Shown: positions 1 to 10,547 of the stretch, piece after piece
Layout: every line of letters begins with the position of its first letter
Numbering within the stretch: position 1 is the first letter of the stretch
Assembly (NCBI GenBank): GCA_022494885.1
Contig: JAGVSM010002698.1
Span: forward strand, 42,568 to 106,567
DNA from: Micrasema longulum
Taxonomy: Eukaryota; Arthropoda; Insecta; Trichoptera; Brachycentridae
Length of the DNA stretch: 64,000 bases
Direction of reading: 5' to 3'
Translations under genes and position numbers: made by a program
The notes under the pieces: generated by a model
The model's input: only the letters and a program-made list of their open reading frames with translations
The model's database searches: none
Told to the model about the DNA's origin: nothing

Positions 1-1
1 T

Positions 2-484
2 TTATTTCTCGTCTAGTCTAGTTAGTTCAGTCATCATGTGCTTTTTCAGATTGATTTTAAATTTGTCTCCAGTAAAAGTTTTCAAGTAGTAAGGTAGGTC
101 GTTGTAGTGTTTAAGTCCATTATGTAGTATTTTTGACTGTCCTGTGTTTGTCTTTGCTTTTTCAATATGATAGTGTTGTTGTTGTCTGGTGTTATATTTG
201 TGTATGTCAGCATTTTTGACTAATATTATGTCGTCGTCTTGTATGTTTCCCAGTGTTATTTTGTGCACAATTTTTAAGGTCTCAATTTTAGTCAAGTAGT
301 TTATGTCAAACTGGTGTGTTTTTTTGTACAGTTCAGTCGTAGAGGTCAGGTAGGGTAGGTTGTATGTTAGTTTAAGAATTTTATTTTGTTGTCTTTGTAT
401 TCTTGTTATGTCTGTCTTGTTGCCAGTTCCCCAGAAGGCGTTCATGTAACTCAATTTACTTTTGACATAGGCTTCGTACATCAT
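2..484 (-). pseudogene. LINE reverse transcriptase, C-terminal fragment
   Basis: A 160-codon open frame on the minus strand that runs to the window edge. It carries RIQRQQNKILKLTY followed by an H.YNTRQ block and a GLKHYNDLPYYLK block. This is the order seen after the RT palm domain in many insect non-LTR elements. The same blocks occur at 42990-43395 and 56380-56590, so this is a dispersed family. The palm motifs are absent, and the frame is open only about 17 codons upstream of the first ATG. It is a 5'-truncated copy, not a host gene. Confidence 0.75.
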
Positions 485-633
485 AATGTTTATTTCATGT
501 TCGAGAATCTTTTTTAACTTACTGCGATGCTACTTGTGAAAACCTGTAATTGGCTTTTTTGTTATTTGTTTTGTTATATATATAAGATAATTATAGCAGT
601 TGGTTATCCAAAAGAATAAAAATAAAAAAAAAA

Positions 634-817
634 CTTCGTTATTAGTGTAACACAATTTTATTATTTTACAAGAACACTACTATTGGTTCGGGAGAGCACT
701 CCTCCCATCGACGGGTGATATAATAAGTTTTATATCACCCGTCGATGGGAGGAGTGCTCTCCCGAAACATAGTTGTGTTCTTGTAAATAATAAAATTGTG
801 TAACACTAATAACAAAG
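634..817. mobile_element. Foldback (long-stem inverted repeat) element
   Basis: Two arms of about 88 bases, 634-723 and 731-817, are reverse complements with only a few mismatches. They are separated by a loop of a few bases within TGATATAATAAGTTTTATA. The outer ends read TTATTAGTGTAACACAATTT and its complement. The inner arm holds GGGAGAGCACTCCTCCCATC, which is much richer in GC than the surroundings. The form fits a foldback or MITE-type DNA element; no coding capacity. Confidence 0.8.
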
Positions 818-1555
818 ATTTATTTTCATAATAATTTATAATGAAGTGTTACGAAGTGAATGCCAATTCAATTAAAAATATTAAGTAACTGAATTTAATC
901 ATGAATTAGGCGTCAAGATATGTCTGTGTTTGTACTAAATTTCAATTGTCACTTTTGTTTTATTATTGTTTTAATTTTATTTTATTCTATTTAATTACAT
1001 TTTCAATTTGTGTTTTGTAATAATTTCAGTTAAAATATATGTATTAGAATAGGTTTTATTTCATTTCATTGGGGGTTCATATGTTTACAAACGTTTTGCA
1101 GTTTAGTCTCATTTATTAGTGAAAATAATAGGGTTGGTGTTATTTTTAATGATAATTCAAGTACCAGTAGATGCGTATTTTTCTAATTCCGAATATGTAT
1201 TAACTCATTTTCGAAAAAAATGTTAGATGCGTCCTTCTTTCTTATGACGGCAAAATAGTGATAAATAATGTTAGAACAAGGATAGATGTAAATATTTCGT
1301 TGTGAATAAATATTAGACTATGTTTATCATAGAACTAAATTAAATACTACTTACTACCTACTTCCACTATCTATTAAAACAATTAGTAACGAGAAAATGT
1401 TTAAAAAGGCTATAAAAAAATGGAAGTGGAGCCAGGTAGAAGTAAAATGGATTGTCTCATTCGCCCATACCAATATTGAATCAACTGCTCCACAAGTGTA
1501 TAGCTTATGTTAGGTTTTTGTTATTTTCATTGCGTGTTTTGTAATATAAATAATA
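818..1555. other. Unassigned AT-rich stretch
   Basis: No open frame, tRNA-like box or repeat shared with the rest of the window was recognised here. The composition is AT-rich with short homopolymer runs, consistent with old decayed intergenic DNA. Confidence 0.4.
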
Positions 1556-1770
1556 TAGATGTACATAAATACCTTGTTTTAAAACTGTCTAAGTATTTGG
1601 TAATTATCTTCGTTTTTTTAAGTTAGTCTTCTTTGTTTATTCTCAAATGTAATTTAAAAAAAAGTATATTGTTAAGTGTCCTCGGCACGGGAAACCTCAG
1701 TGAGGTCACATCATTTTTATTATTAATATAGTTTGTAAGCAAAAAATATGAATAAATAAATAAATGAAAA
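1556..1770 (+). mobile_element. LINE 3'-UTR tail (family shared with 54523-54728)
   Basis: The stretch from GTTTATTCTCAAATGTAATT through GTATATTGTTAAGTGTC to an AATAAATAAATAAATG tail recurs on the minus strand at 54523-54728. It includes a small hairpin, CCTCAGTGAGG, ahead of the tail. A terminal hairpin plus an (AATA)n tail is typical of a LINE 3' end. No coding part remains. Confidence 0.55.
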
Positions 1771-1774
1771 AAAA

Positions 1775-1803
1775 ATGTTTTCCCTCTCTGTTACAACAAA
1801 TTA
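1775..1803 (-). repeat. Terminus of the abundant palindromic element
   Basis: AATGTTTTCCCTCTCTGTTA CAACAAATT matches the terminal sequence of the copies ending at 63842 and 51007. Only the end of the element is present; it abuts the SINE remnant that follows. Confidence 0.5.
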
Positions 1804-1805
1804 AA

Positions 1806-1912
1806 AAACACCGTTTTAAATCAATATTTCATGTCAACCACGTCGGAAACCCGAGACCTCTAGCATAGTAGTCAAACGCGCTGACCACTATACCACGAGG
1901 CCGACAAGACAA
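1806..1912 (-). mobile_element. tRNA-derived SINE head (truncated)
   Basis: Read on the minus strand this begins GTCGGCCTCGTGGTATAGTG, a pol III A-box-like start, then AGGTCTCGGGTTTCCGACG, a decayed B box, then TGGTTGACATGAAATATT. The same order is seen in the full copy at 36689-36955. The body is cut off after about 100 bases. The tRNA fold is incomplete, so it is not a functional tRNA gene. Confidence 0.7.
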
Positions 1913-2344
1913 TATCATCATATCTAATGTATTGTCCACATGTAAACGATACTTAGGTAGCATTTGAACTGTTCCGATATTTTCACTCACCCCCCGACCT
2001 AGATATTACTCCCCATGTCGTGATATTATTTAGGATTTTGACGTTTGCATAATTTTATCTGCTATTTGGTGATATCGTCTAGCTTCATCATGCGATATTT
2101 GTGCGCGTCACAGCCTGGTTCCACAATCCGTTTACCACCATCGATCCATATTCCATACAGCCATTTATGAAATCGTGGAACTAAATGGCATTGTGGAAAT
2201 ACCAGCCACATGGCACTGATATGATTCCGGACAATCTATCAATAAAAAACCCCATTAACTCTTTCAGACCAGAATGAACTCTACAGAAATGGCGCTATAA
2301 AAATGATCTAAAATAAGTAATAGGTAAATGAGCTTGTATTACTA

Positions 2345-2650
2345 TTATGTCCAGAATGTGTAGATTAGTCAATTCATCACACGACTTGGAATTCTTTGGG
2401 ATAGATCTTCCGGCTTTTCGTAGATCTCTTCGCGACTAAACAGTGTGGGATGAAGTTGGATTGGCATGGTTTATCTCAAAGTTTTAGGTCTTTCGGTTTT
2501 TTTAATATATTGTATACAATTATTGTTTTGCCCTTGTTTGTCTTTGCTAAATAGTTTTATGTTCTTTTTGTTCAGTTTCTTGCATTTATGTTTCCTCATG
2601 TAACTGTTGTAATTGGCTTAGGCCGTATATATAATAAATAAATAAATAAA
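2345..2650 (+). mobile_element. CR1/Jockey-like LINE 3' end with 31-codon C-terminus
   Basis: ATG 2347 to stop 2439 encodes a short C-terminus containing SRMCRLVNSSHDLEFFG and FRRSLRD. This is the usual tail of an insect LINE RT. The following UTR ends CTTAGGCCGTATATATAATA and an AAATAAATAAA tail. The copy at 45380-45800 is nearly identical over 300 bases, so both insertions are probably young. The 5' part of the element is missing. Confidence 0.75.
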
Positions 2651-2935
2651 GTGGAATCTCTCATAACGAGTAATTCGCATAGCGAGCAAAACAGATTGTG
2701 AAAAAATGCTTCCTCAACGAGCGACATTCCGCATGACGAGTGACGCAGAAAGGGGAAGTCCCATCTTCACGTCACTCACTCGTGAGCCGGGACTTCCGCG
2801 CCAGTGCGTCAATCTCTGGTTAGCAGTCGTCCCGCTAGCACGTTAGTGTCGCGTGTGATCACATTTTTTTTCCAAACTTGTGTTCAGACATTGTTTGTAT
2901 TTCTTTTTTTGCAAAGTTATTATTTTGATGTTTGT
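2651..2935 (+). mobile_element. Possible pogo/Tigger-like terminal region
   Basis: GTGGAATCTCTCATAACGAG is followed by further ACGAG/GCGAG units (TTCGCATAGCGAG, CCGCATGACGAGTGACG). Such starts resemble the TIR-proximal sequence of pogo/Tigger elements of the Tc1-mariner superfamily. No opposite end or transposase was found, and the next repeat begins around 2936. The assignment rests on pattern memory only. Confidence 0.3.
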
Positions 2936-3630
2936 GAAGTTAAAGAGCTAAAGCAGGCAAGATTCATCTAATTGAATTATTTCACCTACATACCAGGCAA
3001 CGCCTGAAAATTTCATTATTTTCAATTTCCATACTTCTTCATGGACCAGGTGGATTTAGTAACAATGTTTTGAGTTTGTTCAAATGTTTGTAGACAAGGA
3101 CTGGATTCAACTCCTTGGGGATCTGTTAATATTAGCATATTACAACAGAGATGAAAAACATTTTAGATAAGGTGATATAGAAGTCTAGGCATCTACAGGG
3201 CTTATGACCTGTCATTGGCTGGTTTAAGTGGCCACTTTACACACTGTAACATTTACCATTCCGCCCATTTTCGAACATCTATATTCCTTCAACTCTTTCA
3301 TCTGTTGATGTTTGTGAAGTTAAAGAGCTGAAACCTTTATTTACGCGGGTGAGATTCATCTAATTGAATTAGAATTGAAGAAATATAGATGTTTGAAAAT
3401 GGGCAAAATGGTGAATATTACACAGTGTGTAAAGTTGCTACTTAAACCAGCCAATGACAGGTCATAAGCCCTGTAGATGCCTAGACTTCTATATTACCTT
3501 CTCTAAAACGTTCTTCATTTCTGTTGTAATATGTTAATATTAACAGCTCCCCAGGGAGTTAAATCCAGTATTTGTCTACAAAAATTTTGACAAACTCAAA
3601 ATGTTGTTGATATTTTAGTTAGTTTGATAA
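2936..3630. mobile_element. Head-to-head pair of the abundant palindromic element
   Basis: 3060-3300 and about 3365-3610 are reverse complements over roughly 240 bases, with a short spacer. Each arm has an outer ACAACAG terminus, TCTAGGCATCTACAGGGC, then TTATGACCTGTCATTGGCTG and GGTTTAAGTGGCCACTTTAC (changed in the right arm). The internal TGAAGTTAAAGAGCT block is also present. The family has at least ten other copies here. No coding sequence; non-autonomous. Confidence 0.7.
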
Positions 3631-3764
3631 TGTTCTAACAAGGCTAAACGCGTCACATCATACAATGTTGTAGATTTAAAAAATAAAAGTAGGATTAAAA
3701 CGAATGAAAGTATTTTATTTTGGATACCTTACCAAATTTTACGAATTATTCTCGCTAAGACGTG

Positions 3765-3905
3765 TCCCACTATAAAAGTAAAAGATGAGTGATCTTCGAG
3801 ACTGATGTCGCGAAAGCGATGAAACCGGTTGCTGGCTATTCAAAATTAGTGGATTTAAGTATCACTCATCTTCTACTTCTATATTAAATTATAATGAACT
3901 TCCAC
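3765..3905 (+). repeat. Short repeat with hammerhead-like hairpin motif
   Basis: CTGATGTCGCGAAAGCGATG and AAACCGGT lie between AAAGATGAGTGAT and ATCACTCATCTTC, which are complementary. The core forms TCGC-GAAA-GCGA, a four-pair stem closed by a GNRA loop. A longer relative with full arms is at 53798-54160. The pattern recalls hammerhead-ribozyme-like repeats of Penelope-like retroelements, but the core is not canonical. Confidence 0.5.
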
Positions 3906-4678
3906 AGAGAATTTTCACTGACAAACTTGATTATTTTTAATGAATTATCGTTTGTCATTGTGTTTCTAAACGCTACACCACCTTCAAGGCTGCAATGCTG
4001 AGTCTGCTGTTTATTTAAACACGAAATGTCTCAATATGTATAAAAATTGCTCCCACGCTCTTCACTAATAGGAACACCTAAATAATTTCAATACCTACCT
4101 TTGTCATTGGTATGTAGACAAACTATCAGACGTTTCATCTTTACAGAGTGGCTAGCACATGAGTCACGGAGTGTTCGTTCGCTCGCCGAATTCGCTTCGT
4201 TCGCTTGTAGGAGGAGCGGAACGCAGAACCCTTTGCACTGGCGAAAGAGAAAATGTATAAAAAAAACACTACGCTCTGACTCAACCAGATACACAAAACA
4301 GTTATTGGTATTTAAAAATTTATTTTGTCAAATATATCTGCACAATAGTTTTAAAATTAAAAAGCCCTGCTGAATGAAGAGGTTAAATTGCTTTTTGTTT
4401 TTTTTAAATATTTTTTACCACTTTGAGCACCGGCCGAATACACATAGAATTTACCCGGTGCCCGGCCCATTTTTGTGAAATTTTCTGCTTTGTGAAGGGT
4501 TTCTTAAAAGTGTCATAATTATAAAAATACAAGGTTAAATCAATTGAAACTTCTCATATTTATTTGAAATAATAAAATAAGTAATTTTTGTATGATAGTT
4601 TTGCCAACATTGGCCTTTATGGAGAGCCACATTGCGCATTGCAATGTTCGCACATATACAGGGCCTCACTTCTTTTTC
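3906..4678. other. Unassigned, overlapping small frames
   Basis: The overlapping frames at 4088-4294 and 4101-4373 have no family-like motif. A locally CpG-containing patch, GTTCGTTCGCTCGCCGAATT, lies at 4167-4186. I see no repeat partner in this window. Confidence 0.3.
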
Positions 4679-4681
4679 TGT

Positions 4682-4911
4682 GCTTTGTATCCCGGAGCCG
4701 TGTAAACACGTGATTATAATAACCATGCGTTATGTCCCGGTCCCGTGTTTTCACGTGGTTTACCAGCAGCAAAAAAAAACTAATAAAAGTCACTAAATGT
4801 CATTAAAATGCACTTTTTTAGACAGCTGGTAAACCACGTGAAAACACGGGACCGGGACACAACGCATGGTTATGTAACCACGTGTTAACACGGCTCCGGG
4901 ATACAAAGTGT
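4682..4911. mobile_element. Foldback element with 55-base loop
   Basis: Arms at about 4682-4769 and 4825-4911 are reverse complements with few mismatches. They start CTTTGTATCCCGGAGCCGTG and include CCCGGTCCCGTGTTTTCACG. The loop contains an A run and TCACTAAATGTCATTAAAA. CCCGG/CCGGG and ACGTG motifs are repeated within each arm. No coding capacity. Confidence 0.8.
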
Positions 4912-5009
4912 TAATAGACTTTTAAACTAAGCCAACATTTTTTTCCAATTTTTACATATAGTATTGTCAGCGCTACAATTTTTTTAAAGTTTTGTATTTC
5001 TGAAATAAC

Positions 5010-5375
5010 TCCACGTGTGACGTCAAAGGTTCTCTTCCGCTTATTCTCGATCAGTTCTGCCCATTGGTCTATTCACGGCAAGTAAACCAGAAATCTTCCA
5101 TAACTCTCTCATCATTGATTATTCATATGAACCAGTGACGTCGTTCAAAGCTCAAATTTCAAAAAGTTCAAGTTAAACTCAACATGATTCCCAGCACTAC
5201 ATACTACAAAAACAAATAGAATGTGCCTACTGCCGACTGCGACACGGTAAAAATTACTGTTAGTTAAACACGTACTATTTTCCACAAAACACACAGTTTA
5301 CCTTGAAGATGGCTCCAGCAATGGTAGCCTAAATGACGGAATAAATCCAACACACACGGTTTTACAGAAAAAAGA
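5010..5375 (+). repeat. Dispersed repeat, inverted relative at 54740-54985
   Basis: CAACATGATTCCCAGCACTA, GCCTACTGCCGACTGCGACA and CAGTTTACCTTGAAGATGGC reappear as reverse complements at 54740-54985 in the same order. No TIR or coding motif was recognised. It is probably a DNA-transposon fragment or an old retroelement UTR. Confidence 0.6.
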
Positions 5376-6490
5376 AGCATATTGATTCGTTCAAAGCAGT
5401 TTGTTTTTGACAAAATGTTTTTTATTATTTTTTTCGTACATTTTCAGGAAACTTTGCCGCACAATTTAACGCTCCAATTTTTACTTCGCGCAAGAAAACA
5501 TTTATTGTATCCAATTTCCCGTAAGTCTTAAGTTCCTCATTGTAAGCATGCAACTCGTCAGCAGATTCTTAAACAAGTTTCGATTATTTTATACTTAAAC
5601 TACATATTATACCACATTTTTTTGTATTATAAAAAAATAAAACTATCATTAACTACTTTTTTTTTCATTACCTATAATTTGAACACAACTCACTCCTGTA
5701 TTCTACTAACTATTCTTAATATTGTTTGGTAACATGTTACATATTTTAGGTATACTGTATTGCCGTGTACTTTTGCCACATATATTTATTACAATATTTA
5801 GGAGCAAGTAGCCCGTCCATACTAGTAAACCTCGTGTTGTAATCATGTTTTAATTTGTGTTTATACTCGGAGTGCGACGCATGGTGACAAATTAAGCTGT
5901 ACCAAAGGTTATACCCTGCAAACAAGAAACGTCCACCATTTGCCGCATGCGATTGGAGCATTGTTGTATGGGATCACACCTGGCAAGGTTAAAGGTATTA
6001 GATTCTCCAATGCGTGAGTACCCTTTAGGTGAGTAGGATCTGTGATCTTAACCACATATTCCTCATCTGCCCGATAAATGATGGATTCCCTTCCATACTT
6101 CCTTCCTTAGTGAAATATCCAACTACTTCCACGTTCCTTCTAACATGCAAACCCCTTTACTTTCCTAAACTTCCTATCCTCAAACTATTATTGGAATTTC
6201 TCAAAATCAATCAAATTCGTATGTGATGTCCCCTTTTTCTCACCTTTAAAAGTTTATTCTTTTTTTTTAAGTATTTGACATGACACTGGCAAAACACCAT
6301 TAAGGTGACGCGCCATCAAAATTATTTAAAAAAATATATATTTATATCAAACAATATATACATGATTTTTCGTATGTGCTAGCAGATAAAATTGATTGCG
6401 AGAAAAAAATGAATATATTAGATACGAACAAACTTACGAAACGAAGGAATGATATGCTAAGGGGTCTGGCAATACAATATTTTAGGACAA
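5376..6490. other. Unassigned AT-rich stretch
   Basis: Only short chance frames (5746-5961 minus, 6029-6226 plus) are present, and neither shows recognisable motifs. No repeat partner was found by eye. Confidence 0.3.
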
Positions 6491-6491
6491 A

Positions 6492-6610
6492 AACATGAGT
6501 ATCATCAGCACTTGGTGGTGCATAGTTCACTGCATTGTTAAACTATTGCAGAAAGATGAGGTGATACCAGTCCAGGGACAATGAAATATTTCATACCAAA
6601 ACTACCTTAT
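6492..6610 (-). mobile_element. SINE fragment (GATGATGA-tail family)
   Basis: On the minus strand it reads GAAATATTTCATTGTCCCTG GACTGGTA, then CAATGCAGTGAACTATGCAC, then AAGTGCTGATGATACT. These match the middle and 3' third of the full SINE at 36689-36955. The tRNA head is missing. Confidence 0.6.
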
Positions 6611-7045
6611 TTATATTTTAACCACAGACTCATTACAAAAATAACCATAGACTATAATAAAACATAAAGTACCTATTATTTATACATTTATATTTAAGAC
6701 ATAAGTTGTATTAAAATAATTCAAGAGCGTAAAAAGTGTTTCTAAGAAATAAATGTTTCTAAAGTATAAATTAATATTGGGAAGATGCGATTGAATGAAT
6801 TAAAATGTATTAAATGTAAATAACGTAAGCAATAGACACCATAACCTATGTAATCTTTTGTCTGTTTTTATTTTTATAACTTTTTATTTTTTTACTTAGT
6901 TTTTATTCATTTTTATTGTTTATTTTATTGACTTTTTTTCATTACTGTATTTTTTATTTGTTTTTGGTAAGACGGTAAAAAAATGCTAGTGGCAATAAGT
7001 TCACCATTAACCGTGTATACCTTTGTTTTATTTAAGAATAAATAT

Positions 7046-7275
7046 TTATTTATTTTTGTACTTTTCGCATTGTATTAATATATTTATTTTTTTAAAGGAA
7101 TAACCGGCTAAGCCTCTATTTTGAGGCTTGTCAGCAGGTGGAATAGAGGGGGTATGTTGAGACCAATTGAGAAAAATATCTTTTTTGGATTTTTCTCTTG
7201 CAACTGGCGGGAATCGAACCCGCGACGCCAGTTTCACAGTTGGCCGTCTCACCAACTGCGCCACGACGCCTGTCA
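7046..7275 (-). mobile_element. tRNA-derived SINE
   Basis: The minus strand begins GGCGTCGTGGCGCAGTTGGT, an A-box-like start, and GCGGGTTCGATTCCCGC, a perfect B box inside a five-pair T-arm. A roughly 150-base unrelated body follows, ending in an AAATAAATAT tail. The T-arm is intact but the acceptor ends do not pair, so this is a SINE head rather than a tRNA gene. Its body differs from the GATGATGA SINEs. Confidence 0.75.
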
Positions 7276-7342
7276 CATATTATGGTTAAAAAAGATTTAT
7301 TATTTTTACATGTATTTTGAAAACATTACAATAATTTGTTGT

Positions 7343-7440
7343 AGGAAATAAAACCACATATCTGACTATCGTAGGCAACTGAAATGGCTCAAAATTAGGC
7401 AGCGGAGAAACTGTGACATCTTTATATTTTTGCAGTGAAC
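7343..7440 (+). mobile_element. L2-like LINE coding scrap
   Basis: TCTGACTATCGTAGGCAACT and the following bases encode SDYRRQLKWLKIRQRR, the same block as in the larger LINE at 50080-50790. Only about 30 codons are recognisable. Confidence 0.6.
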
Positions 7441-8024
7441 TGTTTTCGATGTATAGATGATTATATTAAATTGGAATCACCAGTAGTTTTGTAACATGTG
7501 TGGTGCTTATTAAAATAAAAGATTCACTTACAAATTATAAGGAAGGACATTCATTTTGTAACTTGACTTATTACTAACGAGTGCACGAAAATTAAAATTT
7601 ATTTTATACCAAGTAAATAAAAATAAATTCAATAACATGAGGGGCAGCGATACGTACACGTCGAGAAAATCGCTTTTGTCATTAGATTCTGTCCATACGC
7701 GTTCACAGGAGGTCAATGCGGCCGCACGTGATGGTGGGGTAATCATTGTTCCGCGGAGATAACCTGGCCGTCTATCTCCGTGAGAATGTCTTGTAATAAT
7801 TTCCGTCCTGCAAATTGCTTTTTAAACGTGGATATTGGTCGAGTCCTGGGACAGGACAATATTGTATTGTCCATGTACATGTACAAACGGCCTTTAAGTC
7901 ACGGGGCGCTAGATCCCAACAGATCCGGCGCTGATGATGGGTAAAATTCTAAATACCCATAACTTTATGTGTTCTTATTAATATTGAACTCTTGTGTGGT
8001 GTAAAATACAAAGTATTTTATTTA
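7441..8024. other. Unassigned, moderately CpG-containing
   Basis: 7660-7960 is richer in CpG than its surroundings. It contains a small inverted pair, GGAGATA and TATCTCC, spaced by 12 bases. No frame or repeat partner was recognised. Confidence 0.25.
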
Positions 8025-8460
8025 TTACAATATTTGAGTTTTTCCAAATGTTTGTAGACAAAAGACTGGATTTCACCCCCTCGGGAGTCATTAAGATGAA
8101 CAAATTACAACAGGGATGGAGAATACCTTAAATAAGGGAATATGGATATTGTAATGAAACCAACTGGTCCAAGAAGAAGTTTAAAAATGGAAAATTGTTT
8201 TCAGGCGTTGCCTAGTATGTGAGATGAATCTCTTCACAACAATAAAGGTTTCAGCTCTTTAACTTCACTAAAATCAACAAATGGAAGAATTGAAGAAATA
8301 TGGATGTTAAACATAGGCAAAATGGTGAATGTTACACAGTGTGTAAAGTGGCCACTTAAACCAGCCAATGACAGGTCATAAGCCCTTTAAATGCCTAGAC
8401 TTCCATATTCCATTTTTTCGGGTATTCTCCATCCCTGTTGTAATTTGTTAATATTTATTT
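8025..8460 (-). mobile_element. Abundant palindromic element, nearly complete copy
   Basis: ACAAATTACAACAGGGATGG at the left and CCATCCCTGTTGTAATTTGT at the right are inverted termini. Between them are AGGCGTTGCCTAGTATGTGA, AAGGTTTCAGCTCTTTAACT and the conserved core GTAAAGTGGCCACTTAAACC AGCCAATGACAGG. At about 370 bases between termini, this is the best single unit from which to define the family. No frame. Confidence 0.75.
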
Positions 8461-10250
8461 TTTATTCAAATTTTTTTATATTTTTTTTATTTTGTAATTT
8501 TTCTGTGCTATGTTAATTTGTGCGATCTGGCTCCGTCAGAAACCTTACTTTTTTTTTTCCTGGGCGAATTTAGCGTAAGCAGAATCCATAAATAATGAAT
8601 AAATTATGTTTGACATGATATCTACGGCGTTAGACCTGTGGGTGTAATGTTTACATGTTCGTATGCGCGTAGGACGAACTCGCATAATAAAATCTTCAAG
8701 TGCGCAGCATCTCCGGTCTCAGCAATATTAAATTATGTACAACATGTCTACAGCGGCAAGTAGGTTATGCGAGATGTCATAATACAGCCGAACTGCGATA
8801 TAATTTCACTCACCAGTCTTGATTACTAAACCAAGTTAGTAATCAAGTTACTTTAAAAACAAGCCGTCTTCTTGCGATCACTAAATCAAATTTAACTTTA
8901 GCCATCTCTCCCACTCAATCCAAATTTATTACTTGTCATCCGTAATGTTTTATCAATGATTTTGTCTATATTTTTATACTTGTTACTTATTACCATATTT
9001 AATTTAATTTTTGTCATAAAAACAAAACACATTATAGAATTCATACAATGGTTTCAATATGTCGGTAGAAATATAAATGTAAAATGTGTCTCAATTACAT
9101 TATGAGGATAACTTTTATTATAACATCTTAAAGCAGTGTTTCTTGTCCATGCAATGATGTTATTATCCAAGACGTTCATGTAGTAATTAGTCATAAGGAC
9201 TTGTCAAGAGAGGTAACATTATAAATGATAGATATAGTAAAGGCAATAAAAGGTATCAACGATAGCTGGACACCAAATGCCGAACACTCTTCAAGTGGAT
9301 CGGAAGGTTTGTGGACGAATGACAATAGTCCGCCTTCTCCTGACGAGTTTTCTGTGGTTTCCTCGTCACTAGAGCAAATGCGGAGAAGTTCCTAAAACAT
9401 GCCACAGCCAAAACATCCCACCTGATCTTTACATATTTTTCCAACCAAATAAAGTTTTTCATTGATTCAATTTTATAGAGTATGGTTTTTTGAAGTAAAC
9501 AAATAAACAAATATCCCTTTGAAGTAAATATAAACCTTGTATATAATAAATAAGCAAGGTAAAAAAAATCAACTTCCAAATGAAATATTTTTAAAAAGCA
9601 GTTTTTCCTATATTTTAGTCCAATTGCGTGGTTTTCGGTTAACACATCAAGGTGTTAAAAATTTTTTTCAAGTATGAACCCATCAAACTATTTTTACAAA
9701 AGTAAGAATATTACTTTTGGATCATGACTCTGACACTAACGCATTTTTTCAATGTAACCATCTTATTTTAAATAGCGAATTGAAACGCCTGAACTTCCAT
9801 TATATGTACGTCAATCAACCAGAAACTTGCTGCATCCGTGGTCTTTGTAACCAAGCTTAACTGTGTAGTGCATTACGATTTGAAATCATCATTGTGTTGA
9901 TATTAACGCGAAGCAAGTGGCCCTTGACTGCGAACTATATAGTCATGTGTCATCAATGATTCAGGAGGCGTTCAGTATTAGATGATGATTACCAAGGTGA
10001 ATCGGTAGGTTCTGATGATTATGAAAACCTGCGTGGTACCGTGACGTTTGTTTACGCATTTGGCTCTCTTTGTCGACTTTAGTTTCAGACAAGAACGTCA
10101 AAATCCGGTCTTGCGCTACTTACATATTCCGCAGCCAAGACAACCGCTTATTGAATGTACTCGCCATAGAAATTCCTGGGAAAAGATGACCAGTTTCCCG
10201 AGTCCTTCTCTGGTAGACTTTAATGTTTAAGTTGCCTTCCCTTAGCTGGT
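8461..10250. other. Unassigned, no convincing gene
   Basis: The 129-codon minus frame at 9256-9645 and the frames at 10048-10311 lack family motifs that I can defend. TTGGCTGC-containing patches near 9410 and 10120 faintly resemble LINE C-terminal SWLRN-type sequence, but too weakly to call. The rest is AT-rich. Confidence 0.3.
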
Positions 10251-10395
10251 TGGTTTTGGTTTGAGGCGCCAGAAACTCACCCCAAACCCCCTCATTTTCT
10301 GCTGTTATCACACCGCTATGATTGTGACCCTATTGCCCAGGGTTTGCAACGTGGAAGCTTGCGAGTTAGTCTTGTCAGTAGTGGACACTGCAGAT

Positions 10396-10547
10396 TCTAG
10401 TATAAACCTTTACGAAACATGTAGAGGTAGGTTCTGCAGCGAAGAAGATGAAACACCTATACAAAATCTATGTGAGTGTGATGCTTTGCATCATAAAAGA
10501 AGCCTCATCCTCGGAGGACCACTGATTAAACCTAAAGATGTTAAATA
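10396..10547 (+). pseudogene. LINE C-terminal fragment with Cys-rich tail
   Basis: The frame ending at 10547 contains CRGRFCSEEDETPIQNLCEC, then DALHHKRSLILGGP. It resembles the C-x2-C...H/N-x-C-x-C tail that follows the RNase H region in several insect LINEs, such as R1- and I-like clades. Upstream similarity fades quickly. It is an isolated fragment, not a host gene. Confidence 0.55.

Noticed and set aside
634..817. microRNA precursor
   Set aside because: The stem is far longer and more perfect than pre-miRNA hairpins; a foldback element or hpRNA is more likely.
4088..4373. Overlapping opposite-strand ORFs as a gene pair
   Set aside because: Both are short, overlap almost completely and lack motifs; antiparallel open frames are expected by chance in such CpG patches.
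7200..7275. Functional tRNA gene
   Set aside because: The B box and T-arm are excellent, but the acceptor ends do not pair and a SINE body with a tail follows. The same reasoning was applied to the other tRNA-like heads.
9256..9645. 129-codon minus-strand frame as a host gene
   Set aside because: No recognisable domain and AT-rich low-complexity N-terminal half; the context is intergenic. Kept only as unassigned.
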